A stretch of DNA of 64,000 bases from Ophioderma brevispina (GCA_023653785.1 JAMKCH010001589.1:105086-169085), one strand, 5' to 3'; counted from the stretch's first letter, positions 23,476-36,430 are shown. Translations and numbers: made by a program. The notes: generated by a model not told the origin, from the sequence alone.

Positions 23476-25251
23476 TTCTATATAGTCTGTACCAATTGTG
23501 AAAAGTAAAGTGACTGCAAATTCCACAGGTTGTATACAGGTTGTATAACTTTTACATCTAACATTTGGATAAAAACATTACAGGGGCCCAAAATGTGGAA
23601 ACATTTTATACTTTGGGGGCTTAAAGTTGCCGCCAGAATTGTTCAGAGGTCAGCAACGTGTGTGCTGCAATATTTGCATAAAAGGGGCAGAGACTATGGG
23701 TAGCTAGCCCTATGCGCGATTAACCAATGGCGAGGCCAACCTACTCAAATAAGCCAATCGGCATTCACTTCCGTGTTGATGCAGGTCACGCTCGCTTTAC
23801 GGTTAATCCATCGCCACAATTTTGGCAGAGAGTTTAGTTGACTCCTTGTTTTGATGCTGGAAAGGAACTCTTGTCATGTAAAGTATAGATTAAGAGTAAG
23901 ACTTTGGTAAGCACACTGGCATACAAGCACATACATAAATACACAAATTTCATAGGATTTGTAGCTTATAAATCCAGTCGTATCAGTTAGTGCAAGTAGT
24001 GAGGAATTTATTACAGCCAGAAGTACAACAAGAAATTTTCAGTTTAAAAAGTGCTGCTTTTTCATCCTTTAAATTTTCATTTTGCCTTATGAATAAAATC
24101 AGTCATGCCCTTCTCTCCATACTGACAGACTTTTTGGATTATACCCTTATTAGTAGAATAACTAATGTGGTTGGTTTCCATGGCTTTTTGTGAACCAAGA
24201 CTTCAAACTTTTTACATAAAAGAATTTATTTTCACACTAGTGATCTATTGACAGATACAAGTGACATGTGTTGGAGATGAGTAAATGTGAGTCGTGAATT
24301 TGTAAGTTGAATTTACAATGAATTGGACAATATGATAACAAAGACGATGAAAGGTCATAATAAACAACTCAGAACACCATTTACAACTTGGTGCCGAAAA
24401 AATAAGCGTGCTCACTCGTTCATTAGCCATGACCTCAGAAAACATGTAGCTTAACCCTTGCAGCACTGAAATGGTAAAGAAATGGCTACAAGGAAATCTT
24501 TTCCATGGCCTTCACGAGGACATTGGCAGGAAATCCAGCCCAATGAAGATTCACCGGATCAGACGGTGATGATGGTAGCATGAGAACAACCGCTCCAATC
24601 CCCGCCAAATCGCAACATGGTGACAATGACGGGGGGCTTTCCTGCGCTGCCGGGAATTAATGCGACTCATTAGTTGACAACACATTGGATGTGACAACAT
24701 AAATTTGGGATTTGACTCTGGTGGCTAGCCGTGGGATTTCTTATCGTTCGGTATCATCGGCACGATGCAAATTAGGCAGTAATTGAAAAAGATGTGCGGT
24801 TTTATTGGAGGGTTTGCTGCTCTAAAGTCTCGTCTGCACTTGTGGGAATACTTCACAGTAGCCTAAGCCGGCTAATAAGTTGTAAATGATTTCTATGGGG
24901 AAGTAGGGTTTGAAGGAAATTTGAATTTGTAAGTCTGGGATAATTTATCAATTTGCTGGAATTAGATAAGATAAGTATATACAGTAACTGGGTTGATTTT
25001 TGCAAGGTGGCAAGGTACAGATCTCATTTGCAGTCTTAGGATTGATTTCTGAAGGCATTCAGCACAGTGTGTTGCCATATTGGTTCAAAATGTTGCAATA
25101 ATTTTGCACCACTGTAAAAGGTTTCTGAAAAACGTGACTGGATGCAAATCTTGGTGTTACTAGTACAGTGCTTTTACTACATGAGTTGACAGAGTAGTCT
25201 AAGATGGAATGCATGAACAAAAATGAGGGTGCTAAAATCATGAAATGCACC

Positions 25252-25608
25252 TTTAAAGGGGGATGGCCCGATTTAAGTATATGAAGTTTCTATTTTGATA
25301 GAATGGACTTCACCCCAAAACCCCATCTGTAAAGTTTCGCGCCGATATTTCAATCCGTTTTGATGTGAAGGCTAAAAACGTGATTTTGTAAGTCCCATAG
25401 AGTACTGTGTAAAATTAATATTGGTCGACCAAAACGGGACACATTTTCATTTATAACTTCCAAACCAAACATCTTTTAGCCCTAAAATTTCACAGGGTAA
25501 ATGAGAAAAATAGTAGCTTTCTTCTGATATCAAAATTTTGACCACTTCCGGTAAAATCTGGGGTCCCTGGGGACGAGGCTATTAGCGATCGGGCCATGGA
25601 CCTTTAAA
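25252..25608 (+). mobile_element. MITE family B, intact copy
   Basis: Ends are TTTAAAGGGGGATGGCCCGA and the inverse of tcgggccatggacctttaaa. Internal words (ccccaaaaccccatctgtaa, gatattt, ttggtcgacca, tttcacagggtaaatgaga) match 37414-37770 nearly base for base and match the split copy at 10624-18920. Confidence 0.85.
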
Positions 25609-25799
25609 TTTGAACATGTTTGTTGCTTTCTGTTGGAGGGTATGAGAATAGTACATGTATGCATACATTATGAATATGCATTACAAGAGAGCCATTGTTT
25701 TCAAACCAACCATGTTTTGCTCACAAAATTGCTGATTAATATGCTCACACTAACTGTACCAGGGATTTAGCCAGTAAACATTGCCATGTATTGTGACTG

Positions 25800-25885
25800 A
25801 AAGAATTTGAAAGAAGTCAAGGATCCTGTCCTGGTATTCAGAGGTCTGAGGTCTGGGGTTCAATCCCTGGTCTGCAGTAATTGTG
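25800..25885 (+). mobile_element. Possible tRNA-derived SINE head
   Basis: B box ggggttcaatccctgg at 25856-25871, preceded by tgtcctggtattcagagg, a loose A-box candidate. No tail or second copy was found. Boundaries are uncertain. Confidence 0.4.
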
Positions 25886-27539
25886 AATCTACTTTTTGTA
25901 ATGTTTTTCAAGATCAATTCAAGTTTTGGTCTAGAATACCTCAATCTGTTTCTAGCCTATGTCCCGGGAGAGAGTGAAGGAAAAGCAGGAGAGGGGAAGG
26001 TGAAAAGCGGGAAACTTGGGTCGGTTTCAAACCAGGGGCCCTTCAGACCCCAAGCACATCACCGGGGATACCATGCTACAATGGTGTCGCTGGCTTGGAC
26101 GGCGATTTCGTGCCCATATGTGTCTTCATTTGATGATGCAATCGCTACATCCGGGACTTTGACAGTGCTTTTTCTCACTCGCTCATTACTGTGATGTTCT
26201 GAAAGGAGTGGGGCATTAGGGCTAAGTATGATGGCATTAACCCCAAAACTTGGCAAGTGATGTCCCTCAGGCTCCTTAAAAATCCATTGGCAGGCTCCAC
26301 TCCAGAGGTCAATGGGCATATGAAATATTACAAGAATATCCTGTAATATAAGGTCCAGCTCAATCAAATGATCAGAAGTCACTATCCTAAAAGAAGAATT
26401 GCCTCTCCCCACAAAAAAGAGCAGGGCTTGATGATTGTTGGCAACTCAGAGAGACCAATGCAGAAGACACAGACAAGACAACTTGAACAAATCAACATAC
26501 ACATGTAAACAAGGACAGTACGCGGATTGTAAAACAGTCTCGTTGGTAAATGAAATGTGAAACTGCTTCTTAAATCAAATGATTTTACATCATTTTATTT
26601 TAAGTTATCATTGCCTCCTATCTGCTGCGTAAACTAAACTTTTAAACCACAGAAGCTGTGAAAGCATGATCTTTATGTTCCAATTCAATCTTTTTTCCCA
26701 TGGCATAATTTGAAAACTGTTGATTTGATAGCAATCACATTGAGCTACAGTATGCTCATCCACCAAGGCCAAAGTTCAGCGAGTTGTACCAGAGTGTGTA
26801 TTTTGTAAATAGTTATTGAACTGTGCCATGGGAATTGAGGCATTGTTGGCTCATGGTGACTGCAGCAGAGCATCCAAAAAACTTAGAGAAAAACAAATGG
26901 TACGAGAGTTCCTAGTTGAAGAGTTTGAAGTTTGAAACATTTCACATTGCTTCAAACCTTGATTTCCTCTTTATACCTTAAAAGTTTTAAGGAACATGAC
27001 TGTGTAATAACACTAAGTGCTACTAGATGTCCACTTCAATCAGCTACACTTGTTAACACAAAATCGTTGACAGGATCAGGAATCCCGAATGAAAGAAATG
27101 GCGAAGGGGTGAACCGCAAAAAACTAACATTGACACAACACATTCATACTGGTAATCATTGGTGACATGCATGTGTAATGTCAAGTCACGACAACAGGGC
27201 ACATAGCTCAGTGATACAAGTGGCCACGTTGATGTTCTGATGGGGAGTATGTTAGCCAGAGTGCACATGGTCAAGTTGTCGGTGTATGTTGGGTTTGAAT
27301 TTAGCCAGGTGAATTGAGAATGTTGAAGAGTTTGTTAAGTTTCATTATTTGTGGCTTGTTTGAAATGTTAGTGGACAGGAAGCCTGCATTCTCTCTCAGG
27401 AACCACAATCCTTCAATTGTGTACATGGAATAGCATGGTCATCTGAAACTTAACAGAGTATCTCTTGAATAATTGCATGCAATGAGAGATACAAAGACAA
27501 TGCAAGGTAGGGGATCCAAGGGTATGAATCCTATGTTAA

Positions 27540-27750
27540 AGAGATACAAGGACATGTCCAGAAAGAAGCGCCCTCAATTTTTTTTCAAACCCAGATTTTG
27601 GAATGCTTACCAGTGTATTAGGTAATTTAGATCACACCTGAAGTGCATAAACCGAATACACTGTCTTTATGTAATAAGATGTTGTTTTAGTATTTTCTGT
27701 CCTGCATGACTGAAATTCAAAGCATGGTTTCCTATAGGGTTGATTAGGAT
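27540..27750 (+). repeat. Interspersed repeat family E, copy 2
   Basis: Homologous to 7840-8055, sharing gagatac/gagatatg, gatgtt.tttagtattttctg and the gcatgac block. This copy starts with gaagcgccctcaat. Noncoding. Confidence 0.6.
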
Positions 27751-27879
27751 GGCAGGCAAGTTTAAAATAAGGCCTGCAGTTTTCTTTTGTACCTGTTTGT
27801 CCATTAAACCTTCAAAACATTCTTGGTAGGTGGTCTGCAATCGATCCAGTGCAATTAGAGAGAAATTTGTATCCTAAAA

Positions 27880-28170
27880 AATCTGAAGATTGTTGGTTTT
27901 ATATCTTTGCCCGATTTGGCCCCGGGTTCGAATCCCACCCGAGATGTGCAATCTTCTTTAGCTTCTGTCCCTCTACCCCTTCCCTTCCTCTCAGGAGAAA
28001 ACCGTGATAGGGTTAAAGTCAGTGGCCATTTAATCAGGTCAACTAACCATGGGATCCCTAGGACCAGTGGCCCCTCAAGAGAGGGCATGTTTCCAATCCA
28101 TCTAAAACCAGAGTTATGGCTAGGAATTGTTTCAGAAGCAGTAGGCATATGGATTGTTAACATATGACTG
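27880..28170 (+). mobile_element. tRNA-derived SINE, plus strand
   Basis: A good B box (gggttcgaatccc, 27924-27936) followed by cacccgag. The body contains ctctcaggagaaaaccgtga and tcagtggccatttaatcagg. An A-box-like tttgcccgatttgg lies upstream. The overlapping 124-codon minus frame is incidental. Confidence 0.55.
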
Positions 28171-30102
28171 TTCTTCCCACCAGTTATGCTATTGCTTATG
28201 ATTAGAAGTGAAATAGCTAGAGTGCACATTTAGTTCTTTCTGATGAGTTTAAGCCTGTGATCTAAATTATCTCAAAGTGTTAATTCGTCTAGACATGTTA
28301 CCAATATTGCACTATTGAATGAGCAACATTTTGTTGACTGTTTCTATATAGTTGTACTATTTCTGATGAAACATTTCTGAAATGTCAAAAACTAAACTTT
28401 AAATTGGAGGATGAAGTTTTAGAGGTTGGAACCCCAGTAAATAGCACATGTCCATCTTGTGGCCATGAGCAAAGCTTGGTAGAAGACTTAGGAAAGTTAA
28501 GAACATTAGTGAATAATTGCCTGGGATTTGCCTATCCAGACGGTCATGGTAGGTGGTGGGTAAAAGGCTAGGCTAGGCATGGTTGCCAGGTATGATTTGA
28601 CTGAAATGGTTGAAGCAGGTGGTGATGGTGGTGACGATGGCATGTAATGTTGCCTATGAATTATCTTGTCACAGCTCATTTCTTCTCTGCTGTGACTGGG
28701 CAGATTTGGGGTTCATCTCACCGTGAACCCTTAGAAACACACATTATGAACTCATCTCAAAGTACTTGTATTTGTGGAATTTTTTGTATATAGCTTGTAC
28801 TTTCCAGGCTTTAATTACCAAATAATTGCCACATTTGTCCTAATAAGACAAGTTATGAGGTACAATTAAAGCATCAATCCCCAAAAATCTTTGGACAAGA
28901 TGGATTATCTTGTCGACATTTATTTGTTCTCTAATTGTGACTGTAGTCATGGAGTTTATCTCATCATTGAATACAAAGTCTGTTATCTTGAGTTTACAGG
29001 GGCACCTTGCATGTGAAGCAAAGATCTGTGAGCAAATGTTAATTTTCATGTTTCATCAGCATATCATTGTAATAAGCAAGTTGACGTGCCCAAATGTGCT
29101 GATTTAAAATGGTCGTGGGCAAAAGAAATTGTCTCTTAACATAAATATCAAATGATTTTCTAGGATTTAGATATATGTTGCATGCGATCCTGGTGCCCTT
29201 GTGATCTAGGTATAAAAACAAAAGGCTGGCACAGTGACATTACAGTCGCCAAAGAAAGCCCAATCTTTGTCAACATATATATTGTATAGGCCTGTACCTT
29301 GGGATGACTACAAAAGAGTTAAATGAAACCTTCCGTCACATTGGTGACAGTCATCTGTGTCATGGCCTGATTTTAACAATGGAGGGATACCTCAGACACA
29401 CACAGAGACACACACATACAGGTCGTGTCCACACTGAGGCTGAAACTCCAGAGTTTCAAACTCTGCGGCCGGTGTCGGTCAGGGTTTTGACTGTGTGTAC
29501 GCATTCACAGTTGATATCATCAATTGTCCAGCAAGGTTTTATCCCCCTAAAAACATGGTGGGGAAGCTCCAGCTCCAGAGTGTTTTAGAGTGTTGTCATG
29601 TGGACAGCTTCAGGGGATAGTGAGAGGGGGTAACCTCACACGTTCATCTTTATTGACAAATATATGTTTGAATATTACGCGCGAAAGACCATGGCTTGTG
29701 TCTTCCGTTATTTTGACTTCTGGTCTACACTCCAATATGAAAAGTGGAGGAGAATGGTCGGGGGGATGATTTCAGAGTTATGGCTATCATTTGGACATAA
29801 TTTGGAGTGAAGTGAAATAATTGGATTTAATTTTCACCTCCGGAGTTGCAAACCCTTGGAATTTGTGACTGCCTGAACATTACACACACACAAAGAGCAC
29901 AGTAATTATGCTTGTGATCAGGTTTCACCAAATGACTCTAAAATAAGCGTAATTTTGTTAAGAACCATATTTCTAATCATAGCACTCTACTGGCTTCCTA
30001 CCCAGCTTACTTATTCTCTTCCTCTGTGAGTGATGGGAAGACAAGGTGGTGAGGAAGGTCACACCTTTCCTTTATTTACACAAGCAGTATGCCCTTAAGA
30101 TT

Positions 30103-30443
30103 GGCTTAGGAAGATTTTCAGGATTGGGGGGGGCCCCCCCGCGAGGCCCAGCGGGGGGGGGGGGGGGGGAATTTTCCTTTTTTTTTCTTGTCTCCCAGCC
30201 GATTTGGGGCCAAAAATCACAAAATTTAGGCAAATATCAGCGATTTTGTTGCAAAAATCACCAAATTGGGCAAATATCAGCGATTTTGGGCCAAAATTTG
30301 TTGAGATCTCAACTTTTCCCCCCTAGAAGCTTGGAATTTGATGTTTTTTGTTAAAAAGTGTGAAGATTATTGGGGGGGCTCAAGGGTATTGAGCCCCCCC
30401 ACCAAAATTATTGGGGTGCCAAGCCCCCCCCCCGCTTCCTAAG
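30103..30443. mobile_element. Inverted-repeat element with G/C-run ends
   Basis: Left end ggcttaggaag followed by a G run; right end cccccccgcttcctaagcc. Inside is a ~41-bp tandem duplication built on caaatatcagcgatttt. Long G/C homopolymers make the exact length uncertain. Confidence 0.6.
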
Positions 30444-30511
30444 CCTATGCTTAAAGATCTTATTTGGACTCTTAGTCAAAGAAAAAAATTTTTAAAAGAA
30501 AAAAAAAAGGC

Positions 30512-31395
30512 AGATTTGTATAGAATCAAACAGGTGTGCCTGACCCCTTTTTTCATGCCAATTTGGTATAAGCAATGATTCATTTTTTTTTCTAAATTTT
30601 CTCAAATTCATTGGAAAGTTGGTAAAATTTTCTCAATCGGAAAGCCAAAATTTTCTAAAAATTGTTGGAAAAATCGAGTCAATTTCCTTCTCAATCTGAA
30701 GCAAAAATTGTCCAAATTTGCTTAAATGTCAAAATGTTGAGGAAAAATGGCAAATGTGGGTTACATTTGGTCCAAATTTTGGCATCTCTGATATAGCTAT
30801 GGTCCCGTTTTTTTGGCAAAAAATGGTATAGCTATGGGGCCCCCTTCCAGACTCGAGGCACATCCCTACCCAAACCAAACTTGAGCTGATGGGTGCTCTG
30901 AAATGTTTGCACACACCGCTGTTTGAAAGTCTCATTTATTGTGACAAAACCATAATAAAATCAAAAATTATCGCCAGCTACACAGTTTTGATAACTGATT
31001 TGAAATATTTAGTCCACTAACTACATCCTTGTAAATTTTCGAAATTTCATTGCGGGCAAATATGATTTTTTCTTAAAATCTAGTTTTCCAGCTTTTTCAT
31101 AGCTTTCTATGGAGAACGAGAATATAGTATACAAATATTTAATGATCATGACGGATCTTGTGGAATCTATTGGCCCCCGAGGTGAACTGGAGGGCGTGGG
31201 GTACTATTTTACCCCACGCCCTCCACGAAAATAGTACCCCACGCCCACCAGTTCACCGAGGGGACCAATAGATTTCACAAAGATCCCAAATAAGATCATT
31301 AAATATTTGTTTTAATCCCTTCATGAATCTATTTTTTGTTATTGAGGGGTTAAAAGTGAAACTTGAGCTGAGGCCTACTTAAAAAAAAAAGGCAA
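30512..31395 (+). repeat. Repeat family I, copy 1 (with long palindrome)
   Basis: About 880 bp, closely repeated at 34169-35055. Starts atttgtatagaatcaaacag and ends aaacttgagctgaggcctac. The left part is a run of aaaatttt/caaatttg words and the right part a long palindrome (31131-31310). The two copies differ mostly by single-base insertions and deletions. A partial third copy lies at 9235-9640. Confidence 0.8.
31131..31310. repeat. Long palindrome (cruciform-forming) in family I copy 1
   Basis: Arms of roughly 80 bp: acaaatatttaatgatc, then ggatctt, tctattgg, ggtgaactgg and gggcgtggggtactatttt on the left, with the same series inverted on the right ending attaaatatttgt at 31310. The centre repeats the accccacgccc motif. 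The second copy is at 34783-34970. Confidence 0.8.
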
Positions 31396-31865
31396 AACTA
31401 ACCATTTTATAATTAAAGTTTTTTAAAATGTAAACCCAAGACAAGAGAAACTGACAGATGGACATATACACACCACTTCCCCCCCCCCCACACACACACA
31501 CACACATACCCTGCAGCTATTAGTTTTATCCCCCTGGTTTGAAAAACAGTAGGGGGATTTTGTGAGAGTGCGCATGTCTGTGTGTGTGTGTGTGTTCCAG
31601 TTGTTAGGTTTTTGTTTTTCAGGTCTTCTTCGAAAAGTTGATTTAAACGAGGACTTGGGGTTAAGGTGCGGTAGGGTTCCTTCTTATGTGGATGATGTCA
31701 TGGACCAAGATCAAAGGTCATTTGAGGTCATGTCCTGACTGCCATCTTGCAAGGGGATGGGTTTGCCGGGGATGGTGGAAGTTACTTGCAGTATTTTTTG
31801 GACTTTCATTTTCTTCCCCTCTAACTTGAAAAGTAATGAAAAATGTTATTATTTAAAAGAAGCAG

Positions 31866-31940
31866 GAGGAGTGGGATTCGAACCCCAGTCAACTGTATTG
31901 TTAGCTTAGTTGCCTAACTAATAGACCAGTGAGGATTGCT
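31866..31940 (-). mobile_element. tRNA-like SINE head, minus strand
   Basis: On the minus strand an A-box-like ctggtctattag is followed about 40 bp later by a B box (ggggttcgaatcccac). The ends do not pair as an acceptor stem, so this is a tRNA-derived retroposon head or tRNA pseudogene and not a working tRNA. Confidence 0.6.
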
Positions 31941-32512
31941 GTGCCCAATTTGCAATTCTAATCCTTGATAACCTTGATGGAATGATTTGATACTGGTATT
32001 GTTATCAGCATTCAAAATTATGAATAGCTCCACTCTGGGGCGATTGTTGCTTTGCAACTTATGCTCCAGGAGCATAAGTGGAGGTCAAAATCTTATATAA
32101 TCATAGTAAAATTGCCATCATGATGATCCAGCTTGTCTAGCAGGTATTCAGTAAGTAGAGATAGAGGCGAGTTATGTAATTGGGGTACCAGAATCAAGAA
32201 GGTCATTTGAAAGTTCACACATGGTGGATAGGTCACTGGATGTAACATAGGAGATGCAAGTGTTACCTTGTAGGTTAAGAGTTCAGGTAAACAAAAGTTA
32301 AATGTAATCGGGGTACCACAACCAGTAAGGTAATCTTGTAAGGTCGCCAAATGTCCTTGAGATGGCATCTAGATAGTAAAACAAGGTATGCATCTTCTAT
32401 CAAAAGTTTTGTGTCATACATCTTAGCTAGTTATGGGCTTGCTCCGATGTTGTTGTTATTATTGTTATTGCCATTATAGTTGATTTTTTTCTTTTTCTTT
32501 GTTTGAACACAG

Positions 32513-32634
32513 GCCAAGAGAGTTTTATAAGGTAGATATGTGGGAGGACAACACCAGGAGACACAGACGTCTTATACGCAACCCACACGGGTCTACCCAC
32601 TCAGAGGCTACACTCAAGGCTGCTATAGAACATG
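32513..32634 (+). CDS. NBEA/LRBA: Neurobeachin/LRBA-family exon (linker before PH-BEACH)
   Basis: An internal exon of a BEACH-domain protein. Neurobeachin and LRBA are very large cytoplasmic scaffolds at Golgi and endosomal membranes that act in vesicle traffic and kinase-A anchoring. The exon follows a long pyrimidine tract ending acacag. It reads from the second base as PREFYKVDMWEDNTRRHRR, then LIRNPHGSTHSEATLKAAIE, and stops at a gtatgt donor. The WED..RRRRR..RN..GSTH pattern is what I know from the family just upstream of the PH-BEACH domain. The exon begins with the third base of a split codon and ends with the first base of one. The next recognised exon supplies exactly the two bases needed, giving Gly. 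Reading is uninterrupted over 122 bp. Vertebrates have two paralogues and most invertebrates one, so the symbol is given jointly. Confidence 0.9.
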
Positions 32635-32755
32635 GTATGTATTAACCAAAAAGGTAAGGGGGCATAGACACAGGCACATGAAATCGCGGATTTTAGGTTG
32701 TCTGATGAAATTGGTAAGACCTTATGGCAGCATGATTTGTTTGTGTGTCTTTTGG

Positions 32756-33211
32756 TATACACTTTTAGTTAAAATCTTGTTTTGCTTTTAAGTGAAGTGA
32801 TGTATCAAGTTTATACTTGGTATGCTTATACATTGAGACAAGGGGTCTTATATAGGATAACAGATAAGGAGGTCAAAGGTCATTCAGGGGGTCACTTAGG
32901 GTCATTATATTTTGTGCTTGTGTTTTACACTTTTGGTTAAAATGTTGTTTAGCTTTGGTGTAGTGATGGATCAAGTTTGTACTTGGTATGCTTATATATT
33001 GAGACACAGGATTTATGTGGGGTAACTGATGAGGAGGTCAGAGGTCATTCAGGGTCACTTAGGGTCATTATATCTTGTAATTGTGGTAGGCCTATATACT
33101 TGGTTAAAATGTTGTCTAGCTTTTAGTACAGTGATGGATCAAGTTCACACTTGGTATGCTTATACATTGAGCCAAGGTCATTCGGGGGTCACTTAGGGTC
33201 ATTATATTGCT
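32756..33211 (+). repeat. Tandem repeat, about 3 units of ~165 bp
   Basis: Each unit has cttttagttaaaat/cttggttaaaat, gtgatg.atcaagtt, acttggtatgcttata, cattgag and ggtcacttagggtcattata in the same order (about 32756-32910, 32925-33076, 33095-33211). The third unit is shortened. Confidence 0.8.
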
Positions 33212-34168
33212 CTTCACTTATTCTTTGACCACATAATCGGACGACCTATTTGGGACCATTGTCCCTATTTTAATTATATATTCTAGGCCTACAACAATAA
33301 TAAACATTAATTTCTGTCAGCGCTGCTCAGTTCAGTGATTATATTTACTATTTAAATGTGTATCCAATCTACAAATGAGGCAAAAAAGTATGTTGCTTCA
33401 TTACATGCATTGCTGTAGCATAGTTTGTGTACTGCTGTATTCAAACAACTCAGGAGCATACCATTGTTGAATCGTTATCACCCTACAGTTGATATGCATA
33501 TTAGCGCGTCATGCCCAGTGCAGTGTTCACTGAAATGCATTTACACGGTATGCTTAAGTCGATGCACTGTTCGTCACGTTTGGAATTATGAGTACGCACA
33601 AGGGCTCCAGGTGCAAAGTGTAAAGCAGCAGGCATGCCAAAAGCTATTGTTTTGCTTTAGATTTTGCTAAAATATATTATGAGGAAAGATTTCTGTCAAA
33701 CTGGGAACATTTTAGTAGTAATATAGTGAGAATAATTATGTTCCTCTATACATGATATTAATAATTTTTTAAAAGGATTTTCATTTTTCTTAATGTGCAT
33801 TATCTACATAGTTGATATACTACAATTTAATCATAAAATGGTTGGGTTACAGATGGATTGTGTATATTTCAAGCTTACTTTTAGGTAGGACTAGGCAATG
33901 GTTAATGCCCACTTTGTTTAAGTTGGGAGTTCCTGTTCAAATGTTCATTTTTTGTGGGCTAAAATGTTAAGTTTTTATGGAGCGGCCCACGGCTTGTATT
34001 CTTTGAATGTAGCGAGCGCGAAAGCTGAGAACCACAAAATTTTAGTTTAACTTTTAATTTGGAGCCCAGTCACATACCTTGATAGATTATGATATGTGAT
34101 GTATAAAGGTACACAGTGTGTGTACTAATCAAAAATATGTCATTACTGCTAATTTTTTTTTTAAATAA

Positions 34169-35055
34169 GATTTGTATAGAATCAAACAGGTGTGCCTGAC
34201 CCCTTTTTTCATGCCAATTTTGGTATAGCAATGAGTCATTTTTTTCTAAATTTTCTCAAATTCATTGGAAAGTTGGTAAAATTTTCTCAATCGGAAGCCA
34301 AAATTTTCTAAAAATTGTTGGAAAACGGTCAAATCTTCCTCAATCGAAGCAAAAAATTGTCCAAATTTGCTTAAATGTCAAAATGTTGAGGAAAAATGGC
34401 AATGTGGGTTACATTTGGTCCCAAATTTGCATTCTCTGATATAGCTATGGGTCCCTTTTTTGGCAAAAAATGGTTATAGCTATGGGCCCTACTTCCAGAC
34501 TCGGAGGCACATCCCTACCCAAACCAAACTTGAGCTGATGGGTGCTCTGAAATGTTGCACACACCACTGTTTGAAAGTCTCATTTATTGTGACAAAACCA
34601 TAATAAAATCAAAATTATCGCCAGCGCACACAGTTTTGATAACTGATTTGAAATATTTAGCTCCACTAACTACATTCTTGGTAAATTTGCGAAATTTCAT
34701 TGCGGGCAAATATGATTTTTTCTTTAAAATCTAGTTTTCCAGCTTTTTCATAGCTTTCTATGGAGAACGAGAATATTAGTATACAAATATTTAATGATCA
34801 TGACGGATCTTGTGGAATATATTGGCCCCCGAGGTGAACTGGAGGGCGTGGTGGTACTATTTGTTACCCCCCGCCCTCCGAAAATGGTACCCCACGCCCT
34901 CCAGATTCACCGAGGGGGAGGGGACCAATAGATTTCACAAAGATCCCAAATAAGATCATTAAATATTTGTTTTATATCCTTCATGAATATATTTTTGGTT
35001 CATTGATTGGTTAAAAGTGAAACTTGAGCCTGAGGCCTACTTAACAAAAAATAGG
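34169..35055 (+). repeat. Repeat family I, copy 2
   Basis: Near copy of 30512-31395 in the same orientation, including the palindrome (34783-34970). The short open frames it holds are chance. Confidence 0.8.
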
Positions 35056-35810
35056 CCTTGCCTGTACTGTACTCTGTAGGCTAGGCTAGCCTAGGGCTAG
35101 GGCTAGGCCTAGGCTAGGCAAGAGCTTGAACATTGACTGCCTTTTAGGCAGAGGAAAGTCCGCCCCACTTACGATATCAACACCTTTTTCGGTACATAAT
35201 GACGCTGAAGTCTGTACCGAATGTACTCCCGGAGAATTTACTGCATATAGCATGTATAGCTCACCTTTCTGTTTCTGTGCACAGTCATGCAGTGATGCAG
35301 CGTTGAGATCATATCAGCGGTGTCCATTCCATGGCATTAAAATAAAAATCACCGCGGGAATCACCGGCGTTATTTACACAACTCCTCGCACACTGACAGA
35401 ACATACGTAATTATTTTTTTTTGTATTCTCACTATCCGTGCAGAAGGTTCCCACGGTTATTTATTGCACTTGTGCGCAGCTATGTTGTTGCTACGGGGTC
35501 GACGAAATAGCCTCAACAATGCGTCAAATTTCCTTTCAGAGCAATAACTAATACGAACGTAAACATACGTTGAGACAATACAAGTAAGAGTATGTCCCGC
35601 ATGTCTAAAGTCACACTCGTAGCTAGTCGTATTGACCACAGCGAAAGAACCGATAAAGGAACAGGTAACACGCGTATCGAGGGCTAGGGGAAATAGGTGC
35701 CTATTCCCTAGGGAAAATAGGAATCTATTTCCCTGTGATTCTCTCTTTCGCTCGCTTTCTCGCAAATAGTTTAAACTATTTGTGTGCATGTGACTCGACT
35801 TTTAACCAAT
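35056..35810. other. CpG-containing intronic segment of unknown nature
   Basis: Starts with overlapping ggctaggctagcctaggg words (35082-35125), then about 600 bp richer in CG dinucleotides than the rest of the intron (for example ccgcgggaatcaccggcg near 35352). Opposite-strand frames (94 codons on + from 35126, 110 codons on - from 35789) have no recognised domain. It may be the inside of an unrecognised transposon. I found no terminal repeats. Confidence 0.3.
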
Positions 35811-36365
35811 CAATGGATTTGTTTAATTTTTGCAGAGATAAAAGCCCTTGCATGGTTCCTACTTAATATCAGTTGTAAAATTGTGTCGCCACTGATTAAA
35901 ATTGTTAACTATAAAAGAGACCAATATGTATGGGGTTCAAAAAGCTGGTACAAGATTCAAAAGTAAGGAAATTACAAATTCAATTTGTATGGATGTCATT
36001 TGCTGAAATACTGCTTTGGAAACAGACTTTATTCCCATCCCATAATAGAAAATCCAGACAAGGTTTAAAAAAGTCCAACTTCTCAGTACTGTTCCAGATA
36101 TTTATTTCATAAAGATTTAAAAAACGTAGGGAACAAAAAAAAAAAAAAAACATTATGGACCAAAACTTTTAAAAAGTTTGTCCATAATATGTATGGTGTT
36201 GAGGGTTGTAGTGTGTGAGTGTGTGTGGGTGGGGGGGGTGTGTGTGGGAATGTTTCGACTTAGAAATATTCAATATACATCAAATCCATTTGCATTGTTA
36301 CACAAGTAATTTTTTTTAATGGTTCGGAATAATGAAAAATTCCCATATCATGTTAATATTGGAGA

Positions 36366-36430
36366 TAACGCAAAGGACCTGGCAGGGATAAGCAGAGAGA
36401 AGAAGGCCCTCAGTTTTGACATTGCGTTAT
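36366..36430 (+). repeat. Repeat family H, left copy
   Basis: Holds aaaggacctggcag, gataagcagagagaag and gccctca. The same words occur inverted at 38930-38990, on the far side of the Harbinger element. It also has its own short flanking inverted repeat (gataacgcaa and ttgcgttatc). Confidence 0.7.

Larger units (their letters stand above)
1..32512. other. Noncoding DNA upstream of the first recognised exon
   Basis: No exon with conserved protein content was recognised here on either strand. Because the first supported exon (32513) opens with a splice acceptor, at least the right part of this stretch is intron. Earlier exons of the same gene may lie here, too divergent to spot by eye. The content is AT-rich DNA with small inverted-repeat elements, SINEs and microsatellites, listed separately. 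Between those entries, notably 2101-3099, 3431-4923, 5761-6784, 18921-20870, 23476-25251 and 28171-30102, I see only homopolymer runs and short dinucleotide tracts such as a TG run near 2727. Confidence 0.7.

Noticed and set aside
26059..26412. 117-codon minus frame and overlapping 103-codon plus frame
   Set aside because: No recognisable domain, no splice context and no second copy. Treated as chance.
31866..31940. A working tRNA gene on the minus strand
   Set aside because: A and B boxes are present, but the ends do not form an acceptor stem.
35082..35125. Telomere-like or regulatory ggctagg array
   Set aside because: Irregular overlapping words over only ~45 bp, not a telomeric repeat.
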